Shown: positions 16,525 to 23,750 of the stretch, one piece after another
Position numbering within the stretch: position 1 is the first letter of the stretch
How the letters are laid out: each line of letters opens with the position of its first letter
NCBI GenBank assembly: GCA_024690605.1
Contig: JAILOV010000078.1
Span: 17,288-81,287 of the forward strand
Direction of reading: 5' to 3'
DNA from: Lachnospiraceae bacterium
Lineage (GTDB): Bacteria; Bacillota; Clostridia; Lachnospirales; Lachnospiraceae
Length of the DNA stretch: 64,000 nucleotides
Translations under genes and position numbers: made by a program
The notes under the pieces: generated by a model
Seen by the model: only the letters and a program-made list of their open reading frames with translations
What the model was told of the DNA's origin: nothing
The model's database searches: none

Positions 16525-17289
16525 TCAGATCTTTCTCTCGGCCACCTCTTTGGCAAGCAACCGATAGGCCTCCGCGCCCGCCGACTTTGGCTCATATAAA
16601 TTGATGGGCTGCCCGTAGCTCGGCGCCTCCGCAAGTCGGATATTGCGGGGGATCAGCGTTTTGTACACGTGCTCTCTGATATTGCTCTTCACATTCTCCA
16701 CCACTTCATAGGCGAGATTTGTCCGGGAATCATACATCGTGAACACGATCCCATCCATTTCCAGCCCTTCATGCAGGCGCGTCCGGATCAGATTGACGGT
16801 GTTGATCAGCTGGCTGAGACCATCCAACGCATAGTACTCGCACTGGATCGGAACCAGAACCGTATCTGCCGTGGTCATCGCGTTGATCGTGAGCATGGAT
16901 AAGGAAGGCGGGCAGTCGATGATGATGAAATCATAATCTTTCCGGACGTCCTTCAGTTTGTCGCGAAGGATGTATTCCTTGTTCTCAAGATCGATGAAAT
17001 CAATCTCCGCTCCGGACAGATTGACATTCGCAGGAAGCAGGTCCATACCGCCGGCGACATTATGTATCACACATTCCCCGAAATTTTTTTCATCCAGTAA
17101 CATCTCATAAATGGTGGCGTCCAGTTCATTTTTCTTCACACCGAGTCCGGTGGTTGTGTTGCCCTGCGGATCCGTATCGATCACCAGGACGCGTTTTCCC
17201 ATTTCCGCGAGACAGGCGCTCAGATTGATCGCCGTTGTCGTCTTTCCCACGCCGCCCTTCTGGTTTGCGATCGCGATTGCTCTTCCCAT
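16525..17289 (-). CDS. parA: Chromosome partitioning ATPase ParA / Soj
   Basis: The 254-residue protein has a deviant Walker A K-G-G-V-G-K-T-T-T (11-19) and switch motifs D-T-D-P-Q-G-N and I-D-C-P-P-S-L. It is an ATP-dependent DNA-binding dimer that segregates ParB-parS complexes and can affect DnaA. The start at 17289 follows GAGGAGAGAGT. A TTGCCA-N17-TACAAT promoter lies at 17337-17365, between the gene and the parS cluster. Confidence 0.96.
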   Translation of the reverse strand: MGRAIAIANQKGGVGKTTTAINLSACLAEMGKRVLVIDTDPQGNTTTGLGVKKNELDATIYEMLLDEKNFGECVIHNVAGGMDLLPANVNLSGAEIDFIDLENKEYILRDKLKDVRKDYDFIIIDCPPSLSMLTINAMTTADTVLVPIQCEYYALDGLSQLINTVNLIRTRLHEGLEMDGIVFTMYDSRTNLAYEVVENVKSNIREHVYKTLIPRNIRLAEAPSYGQPINLYEPKSAGAEAYRLLAKEVAERKI

Positions 17290-17336
17290 ACTCTCTCCTC
17301 TTGTTCCAAAATCCATCTTTTTGAATAAGCTTTTCC

Positions 17337-17365
17337 ATTGTAATGCCGTTTTTTGATTCTGGCAA
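17337..17365 (-). promoter_or_regulatory. parA promoter
   Basis: The minus strand shows TTGCCA (17360-17365), 17 bp, TACAAT (17337-17342), a sigma-A-like promoter about 48 bp before the parA ATG. The nearest parS site begins 22 bp upstream of the -35, so ParB bound there could influence transcription. Confidence 0.6.
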
Positions 17366-17387
17366 CCATGTTTTCTCAAAAAAGAAA

Positions 17388-17403
17388 TGTTTCATGTGAA
17401 ACA
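17388..17403. promoter_or_regulatory. parS: parS site 1
   Basis: TGTTTCATGTGAAACA matches the bacterial parS consensus (TGTTTCACGTGAAACA) except for the central dinucleotide, TG instead of CG. Arms are perfect and continue outwards as AAA/TTT. Confidence 0.9.
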
Positions 17404-17434
17404 TTTCTTTTGTTATTCAACATATGGTATTTAA

Positions 17435-17450
17435 TGTTTCATGTGAAACA
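17435..17450. promoter_or_regulatory. parS: parS site 2
   Basis: A second TGTTTCATGTGAAACA, identical to site 1 and in the same orientation, starts 47 bp further on. Confidence 0.9.
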
Positions 17451-17482
17451 TTTGGTTGTGATTTTTGTCGAACGGTGAAAAA

Positions 17483-17498
17483 TGTTTCACATGAAACC
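17483..17498. promoter_or_regulatory. parS: parS site 3
   Basis: TGTTTCACATGAAACC starts 48 bp after site 2. Its centre is CA, the reverse complement of the TG in sites 1 and 2, so its asymmetry points the other way. One outer base differs from the consensus. Confidence 0.85.
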
Positions 17499-17553
17499 TT
17501 TTGCCCAGTCGTTTGACCGGGCCAAAGATGACAGATCTTCTGATCGGGTGTTC

Positions 17554-17955
17554 TTAGAATCGGATCTCCTTCGACGGCGCCGTGAATGAGGAAATGGTCG
17601 CTACAGCCTCCGAGAAATAGAGAACCTGTGTATTGCCGTCGTTCTCATCATACATTCTTCGGAGTTCGGGATAATGGTCGAGCATATCTTTCTTTGCCTC
17701 GATCCGATCGTCGTTCAGGAGCTTCCCGGCAACGCGGATCCATTCCCCGTTCTTGAATCCGCAGATCTCCACCTTGGCGTTCGCTGCGATCTGTTTGGAA
17801 ACCTCTTTGGATTTCCCGGTCTGGATATAAAGCTTGCCGTCAAAAACATTTACGGTACCGAAAGGTCTCACCCGCGGCTGGTCTCCATCGATCGTCGCCA
17901 CATAATAGGTGCCGCATTCTTTTAAGAATTCGTATACGCGTGTGATGTTGTCCAT
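17554..17955 (-). CDS. Pyridoxamine 5'-phosphate oxidase-like FMN-binding protein
   Basis: The 133-residue split-barrel protein has the typical opening Y-Y-V-A-T-I-D-G-D-Q-P-R-V-R-P-F-G and L-Y-I-Q-T-G-K-S-K-E-V, where FMN phosphate is bound in the family. It is probably a flavin- or F420-type reductase of unknown substrate rather than a true PNPOx. AAAGGAGG precedes the ATG. It lies in an AT-richer stretch between parS and mnmG, where the canonical order would place rsmG or mnmG, so it may be acquired cargo. Confidence 0.85.
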   Translation of the reverse strand: MDNITRVYEFLKECGTYYVATIDGDQPRVRPFGTVNVFDGKLYIQTGKSKEVSKQIAANAKVEICGFKNGEWIRVAGKLLNDDRIEAKKDMLDHYPELRRMYDENDGNTQVLYFSEAVATISSFTAPSKEIRF

Positions 17956-18029
17956 GTTTTTACCTCCTTTTTATAGTTCTTGCTTTTCGTCGGCCTGAAA
18001 TGTTGCGATTTGCCTTTCGGCCGAAACAC

Positions 18030-18701
18030 CTACCAAACAAAAGGGATGACCCGGTATCTGATACGTTTTTTATAATCCGAATATCCTGCCAGTCCTTCTT
18101 CAAGGACCTTTTCTTCGTTGCGGATGCGCTTGGCAATGATCGGAATGTAAACGAGCATGATGACAAAAGAGATGACCGAGCCAAGGACAAGGGGCATGGA
18201 CAGGAACAAAAGAAACGTGCTCATATACATGGGATGGCGCACAACTCCGTAAAGTCCGGTGTCAATGACCTTCTGATTCTCCTGAACCTCGACCGTTCGG
18301 GAAAGATATTCGTTCTCCCTGAGAACTTCCGCATATAAGATATAGCCGAGCAAAAACACGGCGGTTGCAGCATAGACGATCCCCTTCGGCAGAATGATCC
18401 AGCCAAACCGGAAATTTAGTCCCGACACAATAAAAGCAGCAAGAAACATCAGTGCACTGAGCACGACAACAACTCTCTGTTCCGACTGTTCTTCTTTTGC
18501 GTTCAGTCGCTTTTTCAATAATTCCGGATTTTTCTTCATCATGACAAAGCCCGCTATCACCATGGGAATAAACAAAACCCCTATCAGAAGCCAGCCGTTC
18601 CAATAAGAAAAAGATCCTGCCGGAAGAAACAAGAGGAGTCCCGTCAGTAAAAGCCCCGCTGTCACTTTTGTGATTGCCTGTATAAACAGTTTGCCGGTCA
18701 T
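18030..18701 (-). CDS. Isoprenylcysteine carboxyl methyltransferase-like (ICMT/PEMT) membrane protein
   Basis: This is a 223-residue protein with five or six hydrophobic segments. The C-terminal signature is G-L-Y-G-V-V-R-H-P-M-Y followed by a conserved E-E and R-Y-R-V-I-P near the end, shared by ICMT, NnrU and phospholipid N-methyltransferases. It is probably a SAM-dependent methyltransferase acting in the membrane; the substrate is unknown. The start at 18701 follows AAAGGAAAT; an upstream in-frame ATG at 18737 is possible. Base composition is AT-richer than the neighbouring housekeeping genes. Confidence 0.8.
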   Translation of the reverse strand: MTGKLFIQAITKVTAGLLLTGLLLFLPAGSFSYWNGWLLIGVLFIPMVIAGFVMMKKNPELLKKRLNAKEEQSEQRVVVVLSALMFLAAFIVSGLNFRFGWIILPKGIVYAATAVFLLGYILYAEVLRENEYLSRTVEVQENQKVIDTGLYGVVRHPMYMSTFLLFLSMPLVLGSVISFVIMLVYIPIIAKRIRNEEKVLEEGLAGYSDYKKRIRYRVIPFVW

Positions 18702-18991
18702 ACGATTTCCTTTCGAAAACATTTCTGTGATGATCATTCCCCCATTGTCATCAATTGTAGCATATCAGTGCCGTTCTGTTTATTCTTTTTTTGTCTTATC
18801 CCGATGCGGATCGTAATATAGAACCATCTCTCTTCTATGGTTTCTCCGGAATTTCGTCAACAGTATGGATACATTCTATATATGATGAATCCCGATTGAC
18901 CGATCGTAGGTTTCTTTCCCGAATGTATTTGAAATCTTAGAAAATGCATTGACCCATGCGTATAACGGGCGTATTCTATAAAGGAGGAGTT
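18702..18991. other. Intergenic region between ICMT-like gene and hicA
   Basis: This gap of about 290 bp is AT-rich and holds no supportable gene. The only recognisable element is a possible hicA promoter near its right end. Confidence 0.4.
18949..18977 (+). promoter_or_regulatory. Possible hicAB promoter
   Basis: TTGACC (18949-18954), 17 bp, TATTCT (18972-18977). The predicted transcription start would fall at the edge of the Shine-Dalgarno AAGGAGGAG (18981-18989), leaving a very short leader, so the assignment is tentative. Confidence 0.35.
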
Positions 18992-19165
18992 TTGGAGACA
19001 AAAGACCTGATCCGAAAAATGAAAAAAGCCGGTTTTCGTTTCCACAGTCACGCAGCAAACCACGACTGGTATAACAGAGGTGGCGACTGGGAGCAGATTC
19101 CCCGCCACACCACCATGAATGATAAGGTTGCTAAGAACATCCTGAAAAAATGGGGATTGAAATAA
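18992..19165 (+). CDS. hicA: HicA-type mRNA interferase toxin
   Basis: The 57-residue protein starts at TTG 18992, just after AAGGAGGAG. It has the HicA double-stranded-RNA-binding-like fold pattern: E-T-K-D-L-I-R-K-M-K-K-A-G-F-R-F, then H-S-H-A-A-N-H-D-W-Y containing the catalytic-type His, then I-P-R-H-T ... A-K-N-I-L-K-K-W-G-L. HicA toxins cleave mRNA. An in-frame ATG at 18956 would lie upstream of the Shine-Dalgarno sequence and is unlikely. The antitoxin gene follows. Confidence 0.85.
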   Translation: METKDLIRKMKKAGFRFHSHAANHDWYNRGGDWEQIPRHTTMNDKVAKNILKKWGLK

Positions 19166-19191
19166 CAGAAAATACAGATAAGGAGAATCCT

Positions 19192-19608
19192 ATGAAAACA
19201 GCTTATCCGGCCTTTATCAAGGAAGATGATGGTTTATTCATTGTATACATTCCGGATTTTAACGGATTTACACAGGGGCGTGATTTTTGCGATGCGATTG
19301 AAATGACACGGGATTACATCGGAAACTGCATTGTTGGTGCAAGCGGAGATGATATGAACTTCCCTGAGATTTCCTCTGCGAAAGAGGCACAGAAAAAAGC
19401 TAAGAAAAACCATGCCGAGGAATACATCAGCGGCACGCTTACCTATGTTGATGTAGACGTAGATGCACACCGTGTTGCCGTGAAAAACCTGTCCGTAAAG
19501 AAAAACTGCACGCTACCTTTATGGCTTGAACAAAAAGCAGCGGCTATGGGTATCAATTTCTCTCAGGTTCTGCAGGATGCTTTGAAAGAGAAGCTTCGAC
19601 TCGCATGA
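19192..19608 (+). CDS. hicB: HicB-type antitoxin
   Basis: The 138-residue protein has an N-terminal HicB fold (Y-P-A-F-I-K-E-D-D-G-L-F-I-V-Y-I-P-D-F), a helical middle and a C-terminal ribbon-helix-helix segment (T-L-P-L-W-L-E-Q-K-A, I-N-F-S-Q-V-L-Q-D-A-L-K). It should neutralise HicA and may repress the operon. AAGGAGAATCCT precedes the ATG at 19192. Its stop overlaps the mnmG ATG by ATGA, so a toxin-antitoxin operon is coupled to a housekeeping gene. Confidence 0.87.
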   Translation: MKTAYPAFIKEDDGLFIVYIPDFNGFTQGRDFCDAIEMTRDYIGNCIVGASGDDMNFPEISSAKEAQKKAKKNHAEEYISGTLTYVDVDVDAHRVAVKNLSVKKNCTLPLWLEQKAAAMGINFSQVLQDALKEKLRLA

Positions 19609-21485
19609 CCGACCGCTTCGACATCATCGTTATCGGCGCGGGGCATGCAGGCTGTGAGGCTGCACTGGCCTCCGCGCGCCTGGGTCTGGAAACGCTGATC
19701 CTTACGATGAGCGTGGACAATATCGCGTTCATGCCCTGCAATCCGCACATCGGCGGTTCCTCCAAGGGGCATCTGGTCCGGGAGATCGACGCGCTGGGCG
19801 GCGAAATGGGGAAAAATATCGACAAGACCTTTCTGCAGTCCCGGATGCTGAACACTTCCAAGGGACCGGCCGTACATTCCCTGCGTGCACAGGCAGACAA
19901 GCTTGCCTACTCCATGGAGATGCGGCGGGTGCTGGAGGCACAGGAACACCTGACCATAAAACAGGCCGAGGTTTCTGCGTTATTGACGCAGAGACAGTCT
20001 GTGTATCGGGTGACCGGTGTCCGGATCGCGACAGGTATCATCTACCACGCGAAAGCCGTGATCATCTGCACGGGTACCTATGGGCAGTCCCGGTGTCTTT
20101 GCGGGGAGTCGATCACCGAGACCGGTCCGAACGGCCTGCAGCGCTCGGTCGCATTTACGGATTCTCTTCGCGCCTGCGGGATCGAACTGCGCCGTTTCAA
20201 AACGGGAACACCCGCACGGATGGATGGTCGGACGGTCGATTATTCCAAAATGACGCCGCAGCCCGGAGATGTTCCGGTGATCCCGTTTTCCTATTCTACA
20301 GATCCCGCCTTCGTTCAAAAGGAGCAGGTGCCCTGCTATCTCACCTGGACCAACGAACTGACACATGAGATCATCCGGCAGAATCTGGATCGCTCGCCGA
20401 TCTACGCCGGTATCATCGAAGGTGTCGGTCCGCGCTACTGTCCGTCGATCGAAGACAAGGTCGTCAAATTTCCCGATCATGAAAAACATCAGGTGTTTGT
20501 GGAACCGGAGGGCGCTTTTACCAATGAAGTCTACATTGACGGCATGAGTTCCTCCATGCCGGAGGATGTACAGGTGCGGATGTACCGCACGGTTCCCGGT
20601 CTGGAGAATGCAAAGATCGTCAAAAACGCCTACGCGATCGAATATGACTGTCTCTCTCCCGGCCAGCTGTCTCCGACACTGGAGCTGCACGCGGTCAGGG
20701 GCCTGTTTTCCGCGGGGCAGTTCAACGGATCCAGCGGCTATGAAGAAGCGGCCGCGCAGGGTCTTATTGCGGGGATCAACGCAGCAATGCAGATCCTCGG
20801 GAAAGAACCGCTTTTCATTGACCGGTCGGAGGGCTACATCGGCGTGCTGATCGACGATCTGGTGACAAAGGAGAATCAGGAACCTTACCGGATGATGACC
20901 TCCCGCGCCGAGTACCGCCTGCTCCTCAGACAGGACAACGCCGATCTGCGGCTTCGGGAAAAAGGCTACGCGGTCGGTCTGATCTCGGAAGAGCAGATCA
21001 AGGCGCTCCGGGAAAAACGCGATGCGATCGAACGGGAAAAAGAAAGATTGCGCAAGGTGATGATCGGCGCATCGGAAGAGGTGCTTTCGTTCATGGAGGC
21101 GCATGGAAGCGCGCCGCTGAAGACCGGCATGACACTGGCGGAGCTGATGAACCGTCCGGAACTCTCCTACGATATGCTCGCACCTCTGGATCCGGAAAGA
21201 ACACCTTTGCCCCGGGAAGTGATCGAACAGGTGGAAATCGATCTTCGCTACGCCGGCTATATCGACCGGCAGGAGCGACAGGTCCGGCAGTTCCGGAAAG
21301 CAGAACACCGGCACATTCCGGAGGATCTGGACTATTCGCAGGTGAAATCTCTGCGTTTGGAAGCAAGACAGAAACTCATGCAGTATAAACCCCGAAGCAT
21401 CGGTCAGGCTTCCCGTCTGGCAGGTGTCACGCCGGCTGACGTTTCCGTATTGCTGGTCTTTCTGGAGACTCTGCAGAACAGCTGA
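19605..21485 (+). CDS. mnmG: tRNA uridine-5-carboxymethylaminomethyl modification enzyme MnmG (GidA)
   Basis: The full-length 626-residue enzyme has an FAD-binding G-A-G-H-A-G-C-E-A-A (11-20), the family block N-P-H-I-G-G-S-S-K-G-H-L-V-R-E, and the C-terminal region Y-A-G-Y-I-D-R-Q. With MnmE it makes cmnm5U34 in tRNAs. It is on the plus strand, opposite to mnmE and rsmG, and is displaced from its usual position between them. Its ATG overlaps the hicB stop and lacks a strong Shine-Dalgarno of its own, so translation may depend on hicB. Confidence 0.95.
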   Translation: MTDRFDIIVIGAGHAGCEAALASARLGLETLILTMSVDNIAFMPCNPHIGGSSKGHLVREIDALGGEMGKNIDKTFLQSRMLNTSKGPAVHSLRAQADKLAYSMEMRRVLEAQEHLTIKQAEVSALLTQRQSVYRVTGVRIATGIIYHAKAVIICTGTYGQSRCLCGESITETGPNGLQRSVAFTDSLRACGIELRRFKTGTPARMDGRTVDYSKMTPQPGDVPVIPFSYSTDPAFVQKEQVPCYLTWTNELTHEIIRQNLDRSPIYAGIIEGVGPRYCPSIEDKVVKFPDHEKHQVFVEPEGAFTNEVYIDGMSSSMPEDVQVRMYRTVPGLENAKIVKNAYAIEYDCLSPGQLSPTLELHAVRGLFSAGQFNGSSGYEEAAAQGLIAGINAAMQILGKEPLFIDRSEGYIGVLIDDLVTKENQEPYRMMTSRAEYRLLLRQDNADLRLREKGYAVGLISEEQIKALREKRDAIEREKERLRKVMIGASEEVLSFMEAHGSAPLKTGMTLAELMNRPELSYDMLAPLDPERTPLPREVIEQVEIDLRYAGYIDRQERQVRQFRKAEHRHIPEDLDYSQVKSLRLEARQKLMQYKPRSIGQASRLAGVTPADVSVLLVFLETLQNS

Positions 21486-21496
21486 GCGTAACTATC

Positions 21497-22765
21497 CTAT
21501 TTTCTCGGGACACTGTAGAATGCGCATGCCGGTCCGTCAAACAACACCCGTTCGGCATACTGCTCCTCATTTTCATAAAGCTTTTCCCATACAAAGGATC
21601 CGTCCATCGTGATCGCTGTTTCCGACGGCATAAAGCCCAGATAGGCATAGACCAGACCGTCCTGCTCACTCAGGATCACGCGGTAATCGCTTCCGCTCAT
21701 CGATCGATCCGTGCTGTCCTTCGGATCCAGATGGAGCACACATTCCAGCTTCCCGTCTCCGTTCAGATCGGCATCCGTCCTGTCCGTGACGGAAAGCTCA
21801 TCCTCACTGTACGGATAGATGTTCTTTGCGTTCAGCAGCTCCGTAAAAGATACCCGTCCGGGAGAAAGCATATACGGATCCGATGTGACCGTCTCCACCG
21901 TACCCTTTCCGGCAATGATCCGGTCAAAGAAAACGGCATCCTGCAACGGATAGACGGGCTGTTGTTCCGCTGTCTTCAACACCGCTCCGTCCTGCGCGGA
22001 TGCGATCGTTTCATATTGCAGGATCGGCAGGTCCGTCATCTTATCATAAGACATCAGGTAAAAGGATCCCTTCACCACATCCGAAGCAGGCCGATACCAG
22101 GCATCCTCATCACCGGCAGCGAGGCGTTCATTGATGTCATCCTCAAACAGCTCCTCCGCGACGAGACCGTCATTCGAAACGGAAAGACGGCTGCATGCCG
22201 CATAGCCCATATGTCCCCAATAGGAGATGATGCCGTTTTCTCCGGGATCCGCCTGAAAAGTGGTGTGGCCCATGGTGATCTCATCATCAAGAAGCTCCAC
22301 CCGGTTATTTCTGACCGTGAAACAACTCCCGTGATAGGCAGCCTCACAGTCACCGAACCGGATCAGCAGCTCCGGGATCCCGTCCTTGTCAATGTCATAA
22401 AGCCAGTAGCAGTCGATCATGTCGGCGGCTTCTTCGCTTCCGGCCGGCGTGTCCGGTCCTGATCGCGCGCGCTCCTCCCTGAGGATTTCCAGATAGCCGG
22501 ATTTCCAGTCGGGTGCTGTCTGCGAAGGTTCTCTTTTTTCTACATTGTCCTCCTTCGCACTTCCATCTGAATCCGTCAATATCTGTGCGTTATCATTATC
22601 AGGATCCGCTGTCTCCGCGTGATCTGTCTTGTTGTCTGACTGCTTCGTTTCGATACTTTTGTCTTTGTCGTCGGACGCAGGAGATGTGTCCGCTTTTTGC
22701 GCACCGCAGGCACAGAGTATCAGGATCTGAGACAGACACAGCAGGATTCCGATTTTCTTTTTCAT
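21497..22765 (-). CDS. Lipoprotein of unknown function with D-x-D-x-D-G repeats
   Basis: The 422-residue protein starts with a lipoprotein signal (K-K-K, hydrophobic core, I-L-C-A-C at about 16-20). An Asp/Ser/Thr-rich linker of about 60 residues follows, then a region with two calcium-loop-like stretches, Y-D-I-D-K-D-G-I-P-E-L-L and D-A-D-L-N-G-D-G-K-L-E-C, as seen in VCBS/FG-GAP or dockerin-like surface proteins. I do not recognise the family. It sits between rsmG (same strand) and the inverted mnmG (convergent, 11 bp between stops), where mnmG would normally be absent from the gap. Confidence 0.7.
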   Translation of the reverse strand: MKKKIGILLCLSQILILCACGAQKADTSPASDDKDKSIETKQSDNKTDHAETADPDNDNAQILTDSDGSAKEDNVEKREPSQTAPDWKSGYLEILREERARSGPDTPAGSEEAADMIDCYWLYDIDKDGIPELLIRFGDCEAAYHGSCFTVRNNRVELLDDEITMGHTTFQADPGENGIISYWGHMGYAACSRLSVSNDGLVAEELFEDDINERLAAGDEDAWYRPASDVVKGSFYLMSYDKMTDLPILQYETIASAQDGAVLKTAEQQPVYPLQDAVFFDRIIAGKGTVETVTSDPYMLSPGRVSFTELLNAKNIYPYSEDELSVTDRTDADLNGDGKLECVLHLDPKDSTDRSMSGSDYRVILSEQDGLVYAYLGFMPSETAITMDGSFVWEKLYENEEQYAERVLFDGPACAFYSVPRK

Positions 22766-22901
22766 ATTTTTTCATCCAATGATCTGTTGATGATTGGATC
22801 TTCTCCTTCCTCCCGAAAGCAACCGGGCAATTCATATCTTATTACCGATCAATATCTTTTCCAGAATACCGGTCCCGGCATTTTTATACGAATCCTGTTC
22901 T

Positions 22902-23702
22902 CTACAGAGGCTTCTTCTCCGGCATCCCCGCACGGCGCGGATACTTCGCCGGTGTTTCACCGGTCTTCTCAATAAAGAACAGTCCGTGGCCGGGCGTCAC
23001 CTCCGGCAGTGTGTAGAATTCCCGCCGGATACATGTTGCGTCAAGAACAGCCAGAGCATTTTTCGCTCCGGTCAGTTCCTCTTCCGCATCCTCCAGCTTG
23101 TAGGCCAAAAACTGTCCGCCGGTCTTTAAATACGGGATCGCATATTCACAAAGGATATTAAGTTTTGCGACCGCCCGGCTCGTCGCGAGATCAAACTGCC
23201 CGCGAAGGGAATCCGTACCGGTTGTTGCAAATTCCTCCGCGCGGCCATGCAGGATCCTGACAGAACCTGCTTCTTTGAGCATGGGATCCTTATTCGTCGG
23301 CTTTCCGCTATTCTCCTGCGCGGAAACACAACGATCATCGTCAAGTCCCAGACGGTCAACCACCTCCTGCAGAAAACGGCAGCGTTTCTCCAGAGCGTCC
23401 AGCAGTGTGAGCCGAAGAGAAGGATTCACGATCTTCAGCGGGATGCCGGGGAAACCCGCACCGGTTCCGATATCGATCAGTGAACGATCCGCAAAGGAGA
23501 CAAATCGCATCGGCGCGATACTGTCCAGAAAATGCTGCCGGCAGATCGCCGTCGGTTCCGTGATGCGCGTCAGGTTGATCCGTTCGTTCCATTCAACAAG
23601 CAGTGACGCGTAGTCCGAAAACTGTTCCTTCTGCGTTTCCGAGATCGTGATCCCCCATGCAGCTGCTTCTCTTTCAAACTGATCCAGGATCGTCTTTTCC
23701 AT
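22902..23702 (-). CDS. rsmG: 16S rRNA (guanine527-N7)-methyltransferase RsmG (GidB)
   Basis: The 266-residue enzyme has F-L-D-S-I (58-62) and the SAM site I-D-I-G-T-G-A-G-F-P-G-I-P-L-K (76-90), then T-S-R-A-V-A near 175. It methylates G527 of 16S rRNA in the streptomycin region. Compared with the usual 215-240 residues it has an extra stretch of about 20 residues (about 126-147, rich in N, K and P) before H-G-R-A-E-E. I use the ATG at 23702; an in-frame ATG at 23744 lies inside the mnmE-rsmG gap. It follows mnmE by 48 bp. Confidence 0.94.
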   Translation of the reverse strand: MEKTILDQFEREAAAWGITISETQKEQFSDYASLLVEWNERINLTRITEPTAICRQHFLDSIAPMRFVSFADRSLIDIGTGAGFPGIPLKIVNPSLRLTLLDALEKRCRFLQEVVDRLGLDDDRCVSAQENSGKPTNKDPMLKEAGSVRILHGRAEEFATTGTDSLRGQFDLATSRAVAKLNILCEYAIPYLKTGGQFLAYKLEDAEEELTGAKNALAVLDATCIRREFYTLPEVTPGHGLFFIEKTGETPAKYPRRAGMPEKKPL

Positions 23703-23750
23703 ACGGCAATAAACCTCTATCTCAACCTCACAATTCAAAAACACAGCTGA

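Noticed and set aside
17505..17530. Terminator after the PNPOx-like gene
   Set aside because: GCCCAGTC/GACCGGGC has an internal mismatch, and the downstream bases on the transcribed strand are purine-rich, not a U-tract.
18857..19108. Minus-strand 83-codon frame over hicA
   Set aside because: It is antisense to hicA, with no Shine-Dalgarno; hicA has a strong one and family motifs.
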